DNA of 64,000 nt from Begonia masoniana (GCA_022432975.1 CM039510.1:16385023-16449022), one strand, 5' to 3'. Shown: positions 24,650 through 37,713, counted from the stretch's first letter. Translations and numbers: made by a program. Notes: generated from the sequence alone by a model not told the origin.

Positions 24650-24929
24650 TGTAACGACCCGGAAGGATCGTCACATATATCCGTGTCTTTCTTAATCATT
24701 TAATCTTTATTACTCACACATGATTCATTATTAGCAGTGTGTTTTTTTTGAAACATAATTTAACTCAAGATGTCATATGCGATTCGCTAAGCCTCAATCG
24801 GCAAAGGAAAACATTACATATCTGCCGGCGGGCAGTACAATGTGTATCGGCTAGTGAAGGGAAAACTTTAAGTTATAGACTGCATCTACCGATAGAAGAA
24901 TGAACCACATCTACCGGTCACTAGACGAA

Positions 24930-25330
24930 AAAACCGTGTTTATACCATCCGGTGGAGAAGCTCTCTACATCATCCGATGAAATAAGGGTACATCATCCGG
25001 TGGTCATGTGCATCTCACGTGAATAATTAAAACATGACTCGGTCACTAAACGACAAAAAAAATTCTCATCATCCGGTGACTTATCACACTACATCTGCCG
25101 ATCACTAGACGACAAAATAATACTTTCGCAATCCGATGACTTAAATATTCTACATCTGCCGATCGCTAGATGACAAAATAGCACTTTCATCGTCCTATGA
25201 CTTATTACACTACATCCACCGACACTAAATGACAAGTTAATATTTACATCATCGAGCGAGGAAACAAACTACATCTTCCGGTGATGTCATACTACATCTT
25301 CCGGTGACGTAACCTGGAAGACTCGATCGT
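24930..25330. repeat. degenerate LTR minisatellite (CATCCGGTGA / CACTAGACGACAAAATA words)
   Basis: Irregular tandem copies of words such as CATCCGGTGA, CTGCCGATCACTAGACGACA and ATCTTCCGGTGA. Closely related words form the array at 61260-61830 in the LTR of the last element, so both LTRs belong to one family. Confidence 0.75.
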
Positions 25331-26176
25331 TTAACTCTCATCTATTGACATCCGCCGATGACGTCAGCCGGATGATTGCTTCACACAGCTTCTATCATAC
25401 GGCAGTAAAACACTATAATCATCAAACATCTTCATCCGATAGAACATATCACAACTCACCCGATTCTTAACTTAGTAGCTATAAACCTCAATGAACAAAG
25501 CTCATAAATTCATCTAAAATACGCATAGCGGAAGACTCAAACAAAACAAACCATTCATTAATCCTTAAAATCGTATTCAGACTCTAAAGACACCCTTTCA
25601 AATCCCAAACTCATTGTTATAAGAAATACTGTTAAACTTAGTCATCTGTTCATCATAAACTTTTCTAACTTACTATGAGCATAACTAGGGAACTTAATCG
25701 CCTATCCAGCCTTGCACTGTCACACTGAACATCCTCCAGCAATCAAGCTTAGACATCCTCATTAACCTTGAGTTCCTCACCTGAATACTCGTCACCTACA
25801 TCATAAGGTTTAAACTATAAGCCTAATGCTTAGTAAGGAATGCAACACTAACACGGATGCATGAATGTATAGTTTGGGAAAATCACATGCTAATAAGTCT
25901 TTTTTTCTTGTTCATATCTTTGCTTGAAATCATCATTCATAGTCAGAGATCATATTCATCATTCATAGTCATTGATCATATTCATCATTCATAGTCATTG
26001 ATCATATTCATCATTCATATAAGTTGTGTGGATTAAGAGAGGATTTGTGCCGGTAAAGGGGGTTCGACAGTGAGTTTGATCTTGTTCCCTACTGCGGGTC
26101 GTATTCATATGTCCCTCTTTGGACTGTGACATCCCCGACCGCCCCCACCCTCACTTAGTCCACGTTGCATAAATCT

Positions 26177-27113
<937 letters not shown>

Positions 27114-27917
27114 CTCAATTCATTACATAAGGTAACATTAGGACAACCTAAACAACCTATACTCCCACGATGTAGGGCTCTATTAGCCGGACATCTCCTA
27201 CATTCACTGACCTGGTTCTCCTTAGCACTTGAGCTCCTTTATCTTCTTTCACACTTCTTCACCTAAACATTTACATGCAGTAGTTAAAACAAAATCCCTA
27301 ATAGTTCTAATCTCAAGGTTATCATAAGATTTTACTAGCTAAAGTTATCCCCGAGTCCTTAAAGTCTTAATATCCCTGTGCAGTTTGAAATCCAAAACCA
27401 AAACTGACTGATTCGATTATCGATAGCTCAGGGGTTGTTGTTCTAAATGTCCAGAATCAATTTGATAAAAGCATTCCCACTCTCAGATTCCAAATGTTCT
27501 TATTATTAGTCGGCCATTGGAAAATCCAAAACTCCAATGCCGAGTAGAAAACAGGGTTAACAAGCTAACAGATAGCTACATTGTCTATTGCATACCTCGG
27601 GCACAGAGTAGTCGAGTGGTGGCAGAGAAACCGATCGTCGGAGAGAGTATGTAGAAGCAGAGAGCAAGAGCTTGGGAGAGAAGAAATTGCTGAAAAGGAA
27701 GGTGTCGGCTACAGTGGTTCGAATGAGGTTTAAAACATTTCCCTTTTCTTTATATATTGGTCATCACCCTCCATTATTACAACTTTGTCACCCAACCTAG
27801 TTTAAATCCACATGAAATTAATTATTCTTGGTATAAGTCCTAAACTGTAAAGATTAAAATATTCATGACCGTTAATACAGTTAGGAAAATCACCTGGCCG
27901 TTAACTCGGGTGTTACA

Positions 27918-28579
27918 CTATTCCATATAACGAAGTCAGACTGGAAACTCTGTTAATTGTGAAAGGTGAATTATTAGACTATATAAAGCAAGACATCCTT
28001 CTCCTTGAAGGTATAATGAAAAAAGCTCAAGAGATCTATTGGATCTAGCTGGACATAGAAAGCAAGATCACCCTTTTCTCACTTGCTATAAGCATCTTTC
28101 ATAAAAAAGACTACGATGAATCTCATTTTCCCCCAAACAAGAATGAAGATCACTTTCTAAGGCGTGCCTACTACGGTGGGCATACAGATATATACAAGCC
28201 ATATGGAAAGGACCTATACTACTACGTTGTAAACTCTCTATATCCCTTTATAATGAAGGAATTTTCAATGTCTGTCCTGTCTAGAATGGAAAGATTGAAG
28301 GTAAAGACTTAGATAGCTTCTTTTTCTTTATTGAGACATATGTGATATGCCCAAACACTCTCAAGAAGCCCCTATCGAGACAAGAAGAACACTCTCATCT
28401 TTCCAACCGGGGAATTTGTTGGGGTATACTATAGCGAGGAGTTAAAGTATGCAAAAGGCCTAGGCTACACCGTAATATCGGATACCTCTTTGAGAAAAAG
28501 GAAAGTCGGCTCATTATATGAGAACTGGTTCAAGGCTAAGAAAGAAGGGAATGATGCTATGTCCTATGTGTACAAGATC
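27918..28579 (+). pseudogene. plasmid-type family B DNA polymerase, fragment 2 (exo III and motif A)
   Basis: Directly continues the frame from 24649: PYNEVRLETLLIVKGELL, then DYIKQDILLLE, which fits the Exo III pattern (Tyr three residues before the catalytic Asp). Next come LRRAYYGGHTDIYKPYGKD and motif A, read here as YYYVVNSLYP (about 28222-28255), where family members have an Asp before xNSLYP; the Asp codon is changed to Val. GEFVGVYYSEELKYAKGLGY follows, and the fragment ends in AMSYVYKI at the LTR insertion. There are stops in the interval (for example near 28048 and 28310). The motif A change plus the stops indicate no activity. Confidence 0.9.
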
Positions 28580-28932
28580 TGTAACACCCGAGTTTTCGGG
28601 TTTCCGCTCCATGGCTATTTTCGTAAATAAGTAAATTAGGTCCGTTTTGCGAGAGGATAGTTTTATTAGGACCCTAGGAATTTATGGGGATTTGTGGAAG
28701 AATAAGTGAAATTTTAGAAACCCAAGTCGAGAAGAGTAATGCTAGAATTCCCGTTTTAGTCTTTTAGTATATTAATTCGTAAAAATAGCAAAATAAGTCC
28801 GTTTTGAAAACGGTGAGTTTTGTTAGAACTCTAAGATTAAATTGGAATTTGTGGAGATATACGGGATTTAACGGGATTTACGGAAGAGCAAAACGGTATA
28901 TTAATGTTTAATAGGAATTGATATTAGAAATT

Positions 28933-28934
<2 letters not shown>

Positions 28935-28980
<46 letters not shown>

Positions 28981-28990
28981 AATAATAATA
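28935..28990. repeat. (ATT)n microsatellite
   Basis: About 15 TTA/ATT units followed by a short run of the complementary AAT units. The poly-Ile and poly-Asn open frames across it are artefacts. Confidence 0.9.
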
Positions 28991-30058
28991 ACATAAAAAT
29001 AAACGAAACAACAGAATCGGTTCTGTTGTTTCGTCGAGCCCGACGCCGAGAGCACGCGAGCGAAGAGCAGCGGCGACGATCGACGAACGCCGGCGCCCAA
29101 CCTCGGCGTTTTCCGGCCAGAAGACGTCGGCGGCTCCTGGGCTGCCGTCTCCGGCCATCTCCGCGCAAAACCCGACCGGTATGGCTCGTTCTTCTCCTCT
29201 TTTCGGTTTGGTTTAGGGTTGTGTGTGTCGAGCTCGATTGAGCTCCGATCGCCGGCCGTTTTTGGTCGCCTCCGGCGAGGGTTTGCCGACCCTTGCTCCG
29301 GTTTTCATCTCCTGGCCGTAATGGTTCTCGTTTGTGCGAATTTCAGTGAATGCCCGAGTTAGGGCAATTCGGGTTTGTGGTTTGGAAGTTCTATTTTTGA
29401 TTAGTTTATGCTAATTGAGGGTTAGGGTGATCGATTGGTGAGGAATTAGACGAGAATTGATGAAAAATTGAAAAAGTGAAATTTTGGGAAAAAGGGGCAG
29501 TTCGGGTTTTTGATAAATTGACCCAGCTCCGGTCGTTAGTTTTGAAATTCCTCTTGGCAGATTAAAATAGGTTATTAGAGGAGTACGTGGCCGCTGGAAT
29601 CGTTCGATTGCGATAACCGACGCGAAAGTTACGCGCGTTCAAAGTTTTAGGTCGGTTTTTGCCGAACCCAAATTAGTGGCCCATTTAATTAGGTTTTAAT
29701 TGGATTAGGCTAGAAATAGTAATTAGAGATGTTTTCACGAAAGTAAGAGTTTAGTTATGCCCGAATGAGAAAATGGAAATTTTAGGAAAGAATTTCCTTA
29801 ATTAGGAGATTAGTTTAAGTTTGAAATTAGTTTGATTAGAATTGATTTTAATGTCTTTTATTTATGAAATGCTTTAGGTGAAGATGACTTTTGGACGGTG
29901 CTCGGCTTACTACGGACGTCAGGTAAGTGAGCGTTAGGCTTTCCGGCCACTAAGGCCCTACGTCGTACAATGTTGATGATGTTGATTGTTATGAAGAAAG
30001 TGGTTACACGGGTAGCTAAGGAACGACGGGTAGTTAAGTAGTGCCTTAGCGATTTAGG

Positions 30059-30131
30059 TAGTGCTCATGTGATAGGTTTTCCTTACGTGTATGTTAGTGC
30101 TCATGTGATAGGTTTTCCTTACGTGTATGTC
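30059..30131 (+). repeat. two-copy 37-bp tandem duplication in LTR
   Basis: A unit containing GTGCTCATGTGATAGGTTTT and CCTTACGTGTATGT occurs twice back to back, a replication-slippage type duplication within the solo LTR. Confidence 0.85.
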
Positions 30132-30214
30132 TCCTCATGCATCATGTTTTCTTAAAGTGCATACGAACTGTTTATGAGCATGTTTTTACAATGATTGAAT
30201 GAAAATGATTTAAA

Positions 30215-30425
30215 GATGATATGTGTTCTCACGGGAAAATGAATGATGAATGTTCTCACGGGAAAATGAATGATGTATGTTCTCACGGGAAAATGAAAGA
30301 TGATATGTGTTCTCACGGGACTATGTTTCTCACGGGAGTATGTTTCTCACGGGACTATGTTTCTCACGGGAGTATGTTTCTCACGGGACTATGTTTCTCA
30401 CGGGACTATGTTTTTCACTGAACAA
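30215..30425 (+). repeat. LTR minisatellite with TTCTCACGGGA units
   Basis: About four 27-30 base units with TGTTCTCACGGGAAAATGAA, then about seven 17-base units TTTCTCACGGGACTATG. It lies within the proposed LTR intron. Confidence 0.85.
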
Positions 30426-31322
30426 GAAAAAATGTTTTACGAAATGAAACGAAACGAAACTGTTTTATAAATGTCATACATATAGGTAATGTTATGTTTA
30501 GCACGCTCCTTACTAAGCATTAGGCTTAATGTAGTTATTGTATGATGTAGGTGACAGGTGTGAAGGTGAGAGTTCCTCTTGATGTCAAAGAACAGGTGGT
30601 CGACGGATGGTGCTCGTGGCGACGGGGTGTGTTTGGCTTGGCTTGATGATCCGATGGCTTGAGTGATGTATGTCGAACGATGTGAGTTGGTCTTGTTGGT
30701 TAGTAGGTCTACGTGTCGGTTTGTTTATGAAAATGTTTAAGTATATGGATTAGAGGTTTTGATAGAAAATTGTATGATAAGTCGAGTGTTGATGTATATG
30801 TATGAAAATGTTTAAGTATAGGGATTAGATGCTTTGATAGAAAATGCATGAATAGTCGAGCTTTGATGTATACGTAGTGGTAGTAGATTGTTTAGAATGT
30901 GAAGTCTTTATTTTGGAGAATATACTGGAACTGCTTGGGTTATTTTTAACAGGTAAGGATAAGCTCGATTTTTAGAGCGATCCATGCAGTTCGTTTTCTT
31001 GAATTTGTCTGAAATTGTAGGTTATATTAGTGTCATGTTTTGATGATCGAGGAATGAGTGATTTTAAGGGATTTCAACAATCCGAGACTTCAATTTAATG
31101 GTTTAGAAGTCGAAACGTTATGAGTGATATAAAAAAAAAAAAAAAAAAATTTACGTGGTCACGAGAGTTTAAAGTTAAGGTTATGTTAGGGTTAGTTTGT
31201 TTAAGGGTTTTGGGTTATGTTTAAAATAAAAATGAAAAAGTTTATGAGAAAATACGAGGGCTTAGGTAATGATTATGTCACGGGAAGTCCGTGGCGGCCC
31301 TGATCGGGTTGGGGTCGTCACA

Positions 31323-31606
31323 AGATCCTTATGAATTCGCTATACGGTAAATTTGGTATAAACCTTAAGAGCACAATAACCGAAATCTACGACAAAGAAA
31401 GATCCGATGATCTAATCAGAAAGAGTGAATTGATATTTAGTGAGATGCTTAAGGAGAACAACTACATCATTTCCTACCATGGCAATATCGAGAAGGGCCC
31501 AGATTCTTGGAATCCACCTAAGGACTCTGCTGTGCAAATAGCTGCTGCGATCACTGCCTCTGCTAGAATCCATATGTATCCATATATCTCAAGAGAGGAC
31601 TGCTAC
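31323..31606 (+). pseudogene. plasmid-type family B DNA polymerase, fragment 3 (motif B)
   Basis: An open frame continues from 28579 across the removed LTR: YKI|LMNSLYGKFG. This is motif B (Lys, then NS-x-YG) of family B DNA polymerases. It runs on through SELIFSEMLKENNYIISYHG to SARIHMYPYISREDCY without a stop, where the next LTR begins. The TDTDS active-site motif expected directly after this position is found at 38580, beyond the insertion. This fragment alone has no internal break. Confidence 0.92.
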
Positions 31607-31839
31607 TGTAACGCCCCTGAACCCACCCTCGCTTGATGCGCTACTTTGCACGTCATTACCACATTTAAAACAGAATTTAAAATAATTTTTGATAAACTTT
31701 TGACTCAATTTTTGGGTTTTTTGAACCCTAAAAAATGGTTGGAAAATGTGCATAAAATACGTCCAAAATGTGTCGGAAAAGGTCGGGTTAAAACATATTT
31801 GCAATGGATGAAATTTAAAAAAAAATTCAAAAGGGGCCA

Positions 31840-32080
31840 AAAGGGGCGCCCCGAGTGCGCACTAGGTGCACGCGTCGCCCAGGTAGCGTGCGCCGCGTGC
31901 TGCTTGTACGCACATCGCGCCCGCACCAGCACGTCGCGTGCGCAACTGCACGCCCAGATGACGATCGATCGGCAACCTCTTGGGTTGCCAAATAAGAGCG
32001 CTCCTAATGTGCCGATCGATCTGCGATGGGCGCTGTGCGCGCCCCAGTAGCGCGCACTGCGCGTTGTGCGCCACCTCCGG
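31840..32080. repeat. GC-rich palindromic block inside LTR
   Basis: After AAAAGGGGCG there is a stretch full of GCGC, GTGCGC, GCACGC and CGATCG words. It is positionally equivalent to 6815-6915 but little conserved in sequence. Open frames in it on both strands are composition artefacts. Confidence 0.6.
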
Positions 32081-32689
32081 CCACAAGCGCACCTCCTACA
32101 CCTTTTCTCCATTTTTCTTCAAATCTCACACAACTAAATCACCTAAAATTTTTCTAAAACTTTCCTCAACATTTCCCACTTCTCGACACGTGAAAATATC
32201 AAAAACTCGACTATAGAGCGTCAGCGAAAACATGAAAACGGGTGAAAACAAAGTTCGTTTATTTTATGAAAAACCGAGCAGCATAACGGCTGAATTTTCT
32301 AAAACCAAAATCCTGAAACAACGTTTACAATATATTCAAACCAAACACCCAAAAAGGCTTATAAAACCAACATCATGTACAAAACAAAAATCCCAACAAA
32401 ATTACACACTATCACAGCTCCCAGCAACTGCATGGTCAAGATGCCATGACAATTGCTTGCACTGGCATGCCACGTACGTCGCTGACTTTGTCCTAACCCT
32501 GGCCTCCCCCAACTAGCTCACCTAGTATCTCATCATCACCTACATCATAGAACACAAAACGTTAGCCTAATGCTTAGCAAGTAGAGAATAATGAATGTCA
32601 AACACCTAACGCGTACTCAACCCATAACACATGCAGTTTCTACTCACCCTATTGTTCTCGTTTCATTTTATTTTCATTGATCTTTCATA

Positions 32690-32940
32690 GAGCCCCTCGC
32701 GAGGGCTAATCTAGCACCCTAACGCAACTGGACAGCTCCAATAGAGTCCCTCGCAGGTGTCACCCTAACATGACGGGGCGACTCCAAAAGAGTCCCTCGC
32801 AGGTGCCACCCTAACGCGACGGGGCGACTCTAACGTGACTGGACGGTTCCAATAGAGTCCCTCGTAGGTGTCACCCTAACGCGATGGGGAGACTCCAATA
32901 AAGTTCCTCGCAGGTGCCACCGTAACATGACGGGGTGACA
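32690..32940. repeat. LTR minisatellite, about 50 bp unit
   Basis: Units built on AGTCCCTCGCAGGTG(T/C)CACC and TAACGCGACGGGGCGACTCC repeat about five times. It is clearly related to the array at 7690-8160 but with a simpler organisation. Confidence 0.8.
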
Positions 32941-34078
32941 CAAACTGGGACCACATTTCGTGTCATGCTACAACTCATATTTTTGTAATTCGAAAACAAT
33001 GATGCATGCCACAAAATGCTTAACCACAAAACAAAACAAAGCAACCAAATAACCAACAAATCCCTACCGTTTAATGGTGTAGGCCCAAAAGGGCAAAATG
33101 GACACACTCCTCTACTTATCTGACTCCTTAATGCGTGCTCGTACTTGCTCACTCAGCTAGTCCAAAAGCTCACTTGTCAACCTAACATATATTTAGAATT
33201 AACTTAGTAACACTCTAAGAATTCTAGGGAATGTCTAAACTAAATCTAACAACAAACTAAACCAACTTTAAAACATAACTCCCAAAACCTGATTTTCTCA
33301 CACTTTCCATCGTCCAACTTCAATTGACCGTAACTTACTCGTTTTTATCAGATTTCAACAATCCACCCCATTCCATAAACCTCTACATGTCTACTATCAA
33401 CTATCACAATTCATTTTACCAAAATAAACACTAGGGCTGATCAGATTCTGTACCAAACAGAATTGGCCATCTAGCTCCAAAAACACATTTCTCAACAAAA
33501 TTCACCAAAACTCTAATCTATCCATACTATCAACCTAAACCATCCTATCCTAAGCTTAAACCATTAAAAATAGGAAGAAAACCAGCAAAGGAAAGAAAAT
33601 TTTGGAGCTCATCCATTAGGGTTTCCAAACCCTTACTAAAACTTACCAAATCACTTCTAAAACAATAAAAATCACTCTTCATATGCATATAACATAAAAC
33701 CCAACCCAAACTTACCTTAAAACTTGATGAGAATTGAATAGAGGAAGAGAAGGAGCTCCTCCAATGGCTGCCCTATGAAGACGAGGGGGAAGAAGACAAT
33801 AAAATTGTCTTTTAACCTTTAAATTTCTTGTTTTATAAAAACTAATTTTCACCTTTTATACTTTTACCAACAAAAACCTCATTTTTCACATTAACCCCTC
33901 CCTCATTTTACTCTTATCTAAACCAACGTGGGCCTCACACTTTTCTCCTCTTTCCTTCATAAATTTCCCTTACTTTAGTTTCAGCATTTTTTTACTTCAA
34001 CAAATCATATCCCTAACCCACTCCAAATTATAATTTCCTCTCTAAATTCAACTTTCTACCTTCTAACTTAGCATAACC

Positions 34079-34344
34079 TGTAACGACCTTGTTTCCCAGC
34101 AAGATATTGTCCGCTCTGGGGATTGGGCCGTAGCACAATATCCTCCCCTCACGGCTTTGTTTGGCGAGAACTTCTCGGAAGGTCACCCAACCTGGGATTG
34201 CTCTCGCCGAAGCACTTTTAACTTCAGAGTTCTTATGGGATCCGTTGCCAATTGTGCTCCAAAACGCGTCTTGCTATGTTGGGAGGGTCTCATTACATAT
34301 GTTTCATTTCCACATACTTCCCCAAGCGATGTGGGATTGTGACA
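34079..34344 (-). mobile_element. Cassandra-type TRIM LTR with 5S rRNA-like segment
   Basis: Read on the minus strand it starts TGTCACAATCCC and ends GGTCGTTACA. In between, GGATCCCATAAGAACTCTGAAG, TTAAAAGTGCTTCGGCGAGAG and GGTTGGGTGACCTTCCGAGAAG follow the internal-promoter part of plant 5S rRNA with substitutions, as in Cassandra terminal-repeat retrotransposons in miniature. Only one LTR is seen, without an adjacent matching 5-base duplication. It marks the left edge of the composite insertion. Confidence 0.8.
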
Positions 34345-34461
34345 ACCCCCTTTTTACGACCCGAGATTCGCCTATACTCGAGTCCGGGATTCGCCTACAC
34401 TCGGCTTAGGTCCCGAGGTTTGCCCTGAAACCCGAGGTTTGCCTCGCAGTCGTACACATAT
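34345..34461. repeat. short imperfect repeats between Cassandra LTR and pol fragment
   Basis: GATTCGCCTA(T/C)ACTCG occurs twice and CCCGAGGTTTGCC twice. No coding sequence is seen. Confidence 0.6.
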
Positions 34462-34463
34462 GA

Positions 34464-35045
34464 TCTCCACTATATTGGGACGAGGTTGGTGAGGCTAGCA
34501 TCGTTGGTCCGGAGATTCTACAACAAACGGTAGAGAAGATTGCCATTATCCGACAGCGTATTGAGGTAGCTCAGAGCAGACAGAAGAGCTATGCTGACAC
34601 TAGACAGAGAGAGCTAGAGTTCGAAGAAGGTGACGAAGTTTATATTAAAGTATCTCCGTTCAAAGGCGTTGCGAGATTTGAAAGGAGGGGTAAGTTGAAC
34701 CCTCGATATGTGGGGCCCTTTCCTATTCTGAAGAGGATCGGTAAGATGGCGTACAGATTGCAGCTTGCAGCTTCTATGGAGGGTATTCATGACGTATTTA
34801 ACGTGTCCATGCTTCGGAAGTGTTTGCGTGATCCATCAAATGCCGTGGAGGTAATAGTCATCGAGGTACAACCTACCTTGACCTATGAGGAGAGGCCGGT
34901 ACGCATTCTGGAGTCTTCCATCAAGGAATTGCGCAACAAAGAGATTCCGCTGGTCAAAGTTTTGTGGCGGAACCACGAGGTGGAAGAGGCTACGTGGGAG
35001 CGACAGCAGGATATGATGGTTAAATATCCTGAGTTATTTCTATAA
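34464..35045 (+). CDS. gypsy pol 3' fragment: integrase C-terminus and chromodomain
   Basis: Open without interruption from SPLYWDEVGE (34464) to a stop at 35043-35045, but truncated at the left, so it is a remnant. It covers the end of the integrase (QSRQKSYADTRQRELEF, GPFPILKRIGK, HDVFNVSMLRKC) and a chromodomain (PLVKVLWRNHEVEEATWE). The same region occurs in the Tekay element at 19660-20257 and on the minus strand at 55624-56190 and 63222-63790. A polypurine tract and an LTR follow immediately, so this is the 3' end of an element whose left part has been lost. Confidence 0.85.
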   Translation, partial: SPLYWDEVGEASIVGPEILQQTVEKIAIIRQRIEVAQSRQKSYADTRQRELEFEEGDEVYIKVSPFKGVARFERRGKLNPRYVGPFPILKRIGKMAYRLQLAASMEGIHDVFNVSMLRKCLRDPSNAVEVIVIEVQPTLTYEERPVRILESSIKELRNKEIPLVKVLWRNHEVEEATWERQQDMMVKYPELFL

Positions 35046-35072
35046 TTAAATTTTGTGGACAAAATTCTAAAT

Positions 35073-35085
35073 AAGGTGGGTGGAA
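35073..35085 (+). other. polypurine tract
   Basis: AAGGTGGGTGGAA directly precedes the LTR and is identical to the Tekay tract at 20285. Confidence 0.85.
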
Positions 35086-37190
35086 TATAATATCCGGCCT
35101 GTACGGAATTTCATATTTTCATATATGTGGCATTTTTGGTAAATATGTCAAATCAAATTAGTTTCGCAAACGGTAAGCTTTATTACGATCCTAACGATTA
35201 ACAGGAATTTTGAGGAATTTACGGGATTTTTCAGAGTAAGAACGCTATATTCTGAGTAATTAAGTTTCTCGTAATATAAATAACGTTTTAGTAAAAATAG
35301 TAAACGGGGTCCGATTTGCGAACGGATAGTTTTAATAAATCCCAAATAATAAGTTGGACTTATGGGTGAAATAAGAAAATTTGGAGAACCCGAATTGTTG
35401 ATCAATTTACGAAACGAAGGACGAAACAAATAGAATTAAGTGTGAAGGGCAAAATGGTAATTTGTAAAGTTAATTTTTAATTAAAACATCACAACTCTTC
35501 TTCCTTCACCATTTCCACGCCAGTGAGCTCTGTGATTTTTCTCCCTTGCGATTTCCACTCTGCCATCAACGATTCTGACCTCCGTTCTCCTCCGTTTCTC
35601 CTCCGTTCTTCGTGTTTTCTTCTCCTTTCTCAACCCTAGGTATGATTCTATAGTTTCTGAACTTTATATTCCGAGTTTCGTAGAGTTATACGTTTAGGGT
35701 TTTCGTTAGGTTTTTGATAAAAAAACACGATTTAGGGTTCATAATTAATAGGTTTATTGTGATTGACGATATAAAGAAAGTATTGAACGTTATTGGACGA
35801 ATTTAAACCAATTTGTGAAAAAAGTTAAAAATTAGGGATTTTCGGGTTTTTTAAGGAAAAACTCATAAATTGTGAATTGAGGTGCCGAGCGTAAATTGCT
35901 CGAATAGATAGCTCAATAAATTGGATTAGAACTTTAGGAAGTTTCCTTAGTTAAGGTTTTGTAAATTGGACGATCGATAGCTTAAATTAGTTTTAACGTC
36001 GATATTGTGTTTTGCTTCAGACAAACAACGCTCGTGGACGGAGCTTGAGCTGCTTTGGACACGAGGTAAGTTCTCGTGATTCTTTTCTTGCCGATTGGCC
36101 TACACCATACATCGAAGTCGTTTCGAGGAGTTTGGTGACGCACTAGTTTATATTGCTTTGGTTGGGTAGTTAGGTTTAATTGTTTTGTAGTTTATGTTTT
36201 ACCGTCTTGATGGTATGTATGCTGAGTGTTTAAATTCTGTTATGAACTGTTCATGCATCACGTGTTTTAAATAAAGAGCATGAAAATGAATTTCTACACG
36301 ATGTTTTTAAGAAAATTGTAATGCGGCTTGGAGAGGGGCTATTGATCTATTGTGTAGGCACAAGGGGTCTGTCACAATACCGCATTTAACACATACTCAT
36401 ACAGTTATAGGTCACGCAAGATGGGGCTCAGGCACGGCTGTACGTGTTGTAAGCGTGTACCCCCCTCTTCTAGCTGGAAAGAGTAGTCTGACCGCTGGAT
36501 GTGCTCTCTCCGGTTAGGAGGCTGAGATCTCGGTGACACCCACAGAGTAAAGAAAATGCTGCATGATTTCTGAACACACTCACATAGCATATAGTTGCAT
36601 TTATGAGGGCTTGCTGAGATTTTTATCTCATAGTGTATTGTATGGTGTAGGTGATTTCGAGGGGGCAGGTGAGGACGAGATCCCTCCACCTGAGGAGTGA
36701 CGCAGTTGACGGAGGATGGCTTGCTGTGGTGTGTTGCGCAGTCGACGCTTACCTGACCCGTGGGGACAGTATGTAAAGATTTTGAGGGTTTTAAGTTATT
36801 TTGGATAGAATAGGAAAATTGTATAGACATTATAGGGTGTTTGGTTCTGGTAGTTGATAGGTTTACATTTTTAATGTTTTTAAACGTTTTGTAATTGTTT
36901 AGTGATTTTAAAACAGGAGGATATGTTCGGTTTTTAAACATATCCACGCAGTTTATTTTCACAAAACGTATTTGGTTTTAAAATGCGTTTGGAGTTGTTA
37001 ACGAGGGGTAAGTGAATTATGTAGGTTTTGAGTGTTCGGAGGATACGTGAATTGTGAATGTATGATGTAGGGAAGAGAAAAGAGAGGTGTGTGTTGTGTG
37101 TATATATATGTGAATGCAGAAGAAGAAAGGAAAAAGGGGAAGGAAGCAGAGGGGATGGCGACGAATCGCCATGGGGCGATTGCAATCGCC

Positions 37191-37275
37191 ACTCCCTGGA
37201 AAATTTCCAGGGAGTGTGGCGATTATTCGCCCTATCTTTTGGGCGAATAATCGCCCCTGCATGAAAGGGGCGATT
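37191..37275 (+). repeat. LTR hairpin and GGCGAT palindromes
   Basis: ACTCCCTGGAAA-A-TTTCCAGGGAGT (37191-37215) is followed by GGCGATTATTCGCC and GGGCGAATAATCGCCCC. It is equivalent to 11228-11405 with different stem bases. Confidence 0.7.
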
Positions 37276-37330
37276 GCCCCTTTTGTCCCTCGATTAACTT
37301 AATTGTTTTTTAAATGTTTTTTTAAACTGT

Positions 37331-37402
37331 TTTACATATTGGTTTTACTTGTTATTTAAAATTGTTTTACATATTGGTTTTACTTGTTATTTAAAATTGT
37401 TC
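37331..37402 (+). repeat. two-copy tandem duplication of about 36 bp
   Basis: TTTTACATATTGGTTTTACTTG plus TTATTTAAAATTG occurs twice in succession near the LTR 3' end. The related LTRs lack the second copy. Confidence 0.8.
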
Positions 37403-37551
37403 CAAGATTCGTTTTAAACGATTTTCCTAACGAACCTCGATTTCAATTCCGATTTCGATTTCAGTTTAGGTTTCGTCTAAAGTATAGTTAAAGTTTAAAA
37501 AAAATATATAGTACGAAAAATCGGGTACAGTATTAGGGTCGTGAAAATTTA

Positions 37552-37562
37552 TGGTATCAAAG
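37552..37562 (+). other. primer binding site, initiator tRNA-Met type (one change)
   Basis: TGGTATCAAAG follows the LTR; the usual sequence is TGGTATCAGAG. Confidence 0.8.
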
Positions 37563-37713
37563 CCCCCAGGTTTTAAAATTGGTTCTGTAGACTGATCGAC
37601 TGCACAGTCACTACGCGAACATTCTTCATCAACTGTAAGTACGTTTATAGCTTTATTTGGTTTCTAGTTTCTTAGAATATTTGTTTTAACTTTTGTATAG
37701 GAATTTTATAAAT

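Larger units (their letters stand above)
28580..31322 (+). mobile_element. solo Ty3/gypsy LTR, same family as 1-1383
   Basis: TGTAACACCCGAG to GGGTCGTCACA with a perfect AGATC duplication at 28575-28579 and 31323-31327. Carries an (ATT)n run at 28935-28985, donor-like TCAG|GTAAGT at 29923, a GGCC-ACTAA-GGCC hairpin at 29945-29957, hairpin TAAGC-ATTAG-GCTTA at 30515-30529, and acceptor-like GATGTAG|GTG at 30544-30553. It is inserted between the KI and LMNSLYG codons of the DNA polymerase. Confidence 0.92.
35086..37546 (+). repeat. Ty3/gypsy LTR between pol 3' end and gag 5' end
   Basis: It begins TATAATATCC (a changed TGTAATATCC) and ends TTAGGGTCGTGAAA (a changed TCGTTACA), about 2.46 kb, of the same family as 6067, 42876 (minus) and 50270. 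Donor-like GAG|GTAAGT is at 36066, hairpin TGAGAT-TTTT-ATCTCA at 36615-36630, acceptor-like GTGTAG|GTG at 36645-36653, and a near-perfect 12-bp inverted repeat at 37191-37215. Flanked by pol on the left and primer site plus gag on the right, it is shared by two internal regions. Confidence 0.85.

Noticed and set aside
28908..29241. Open frames with poly-Ile or Arg-rich segments
   Set aside because: (ATT)n run and GC-rich leader within a solo LTR; no domain.
36405..37264. Several short frames on both strands
   Set aside because: They lie entirely in an LTR and coincide with its repeats and hairpins.
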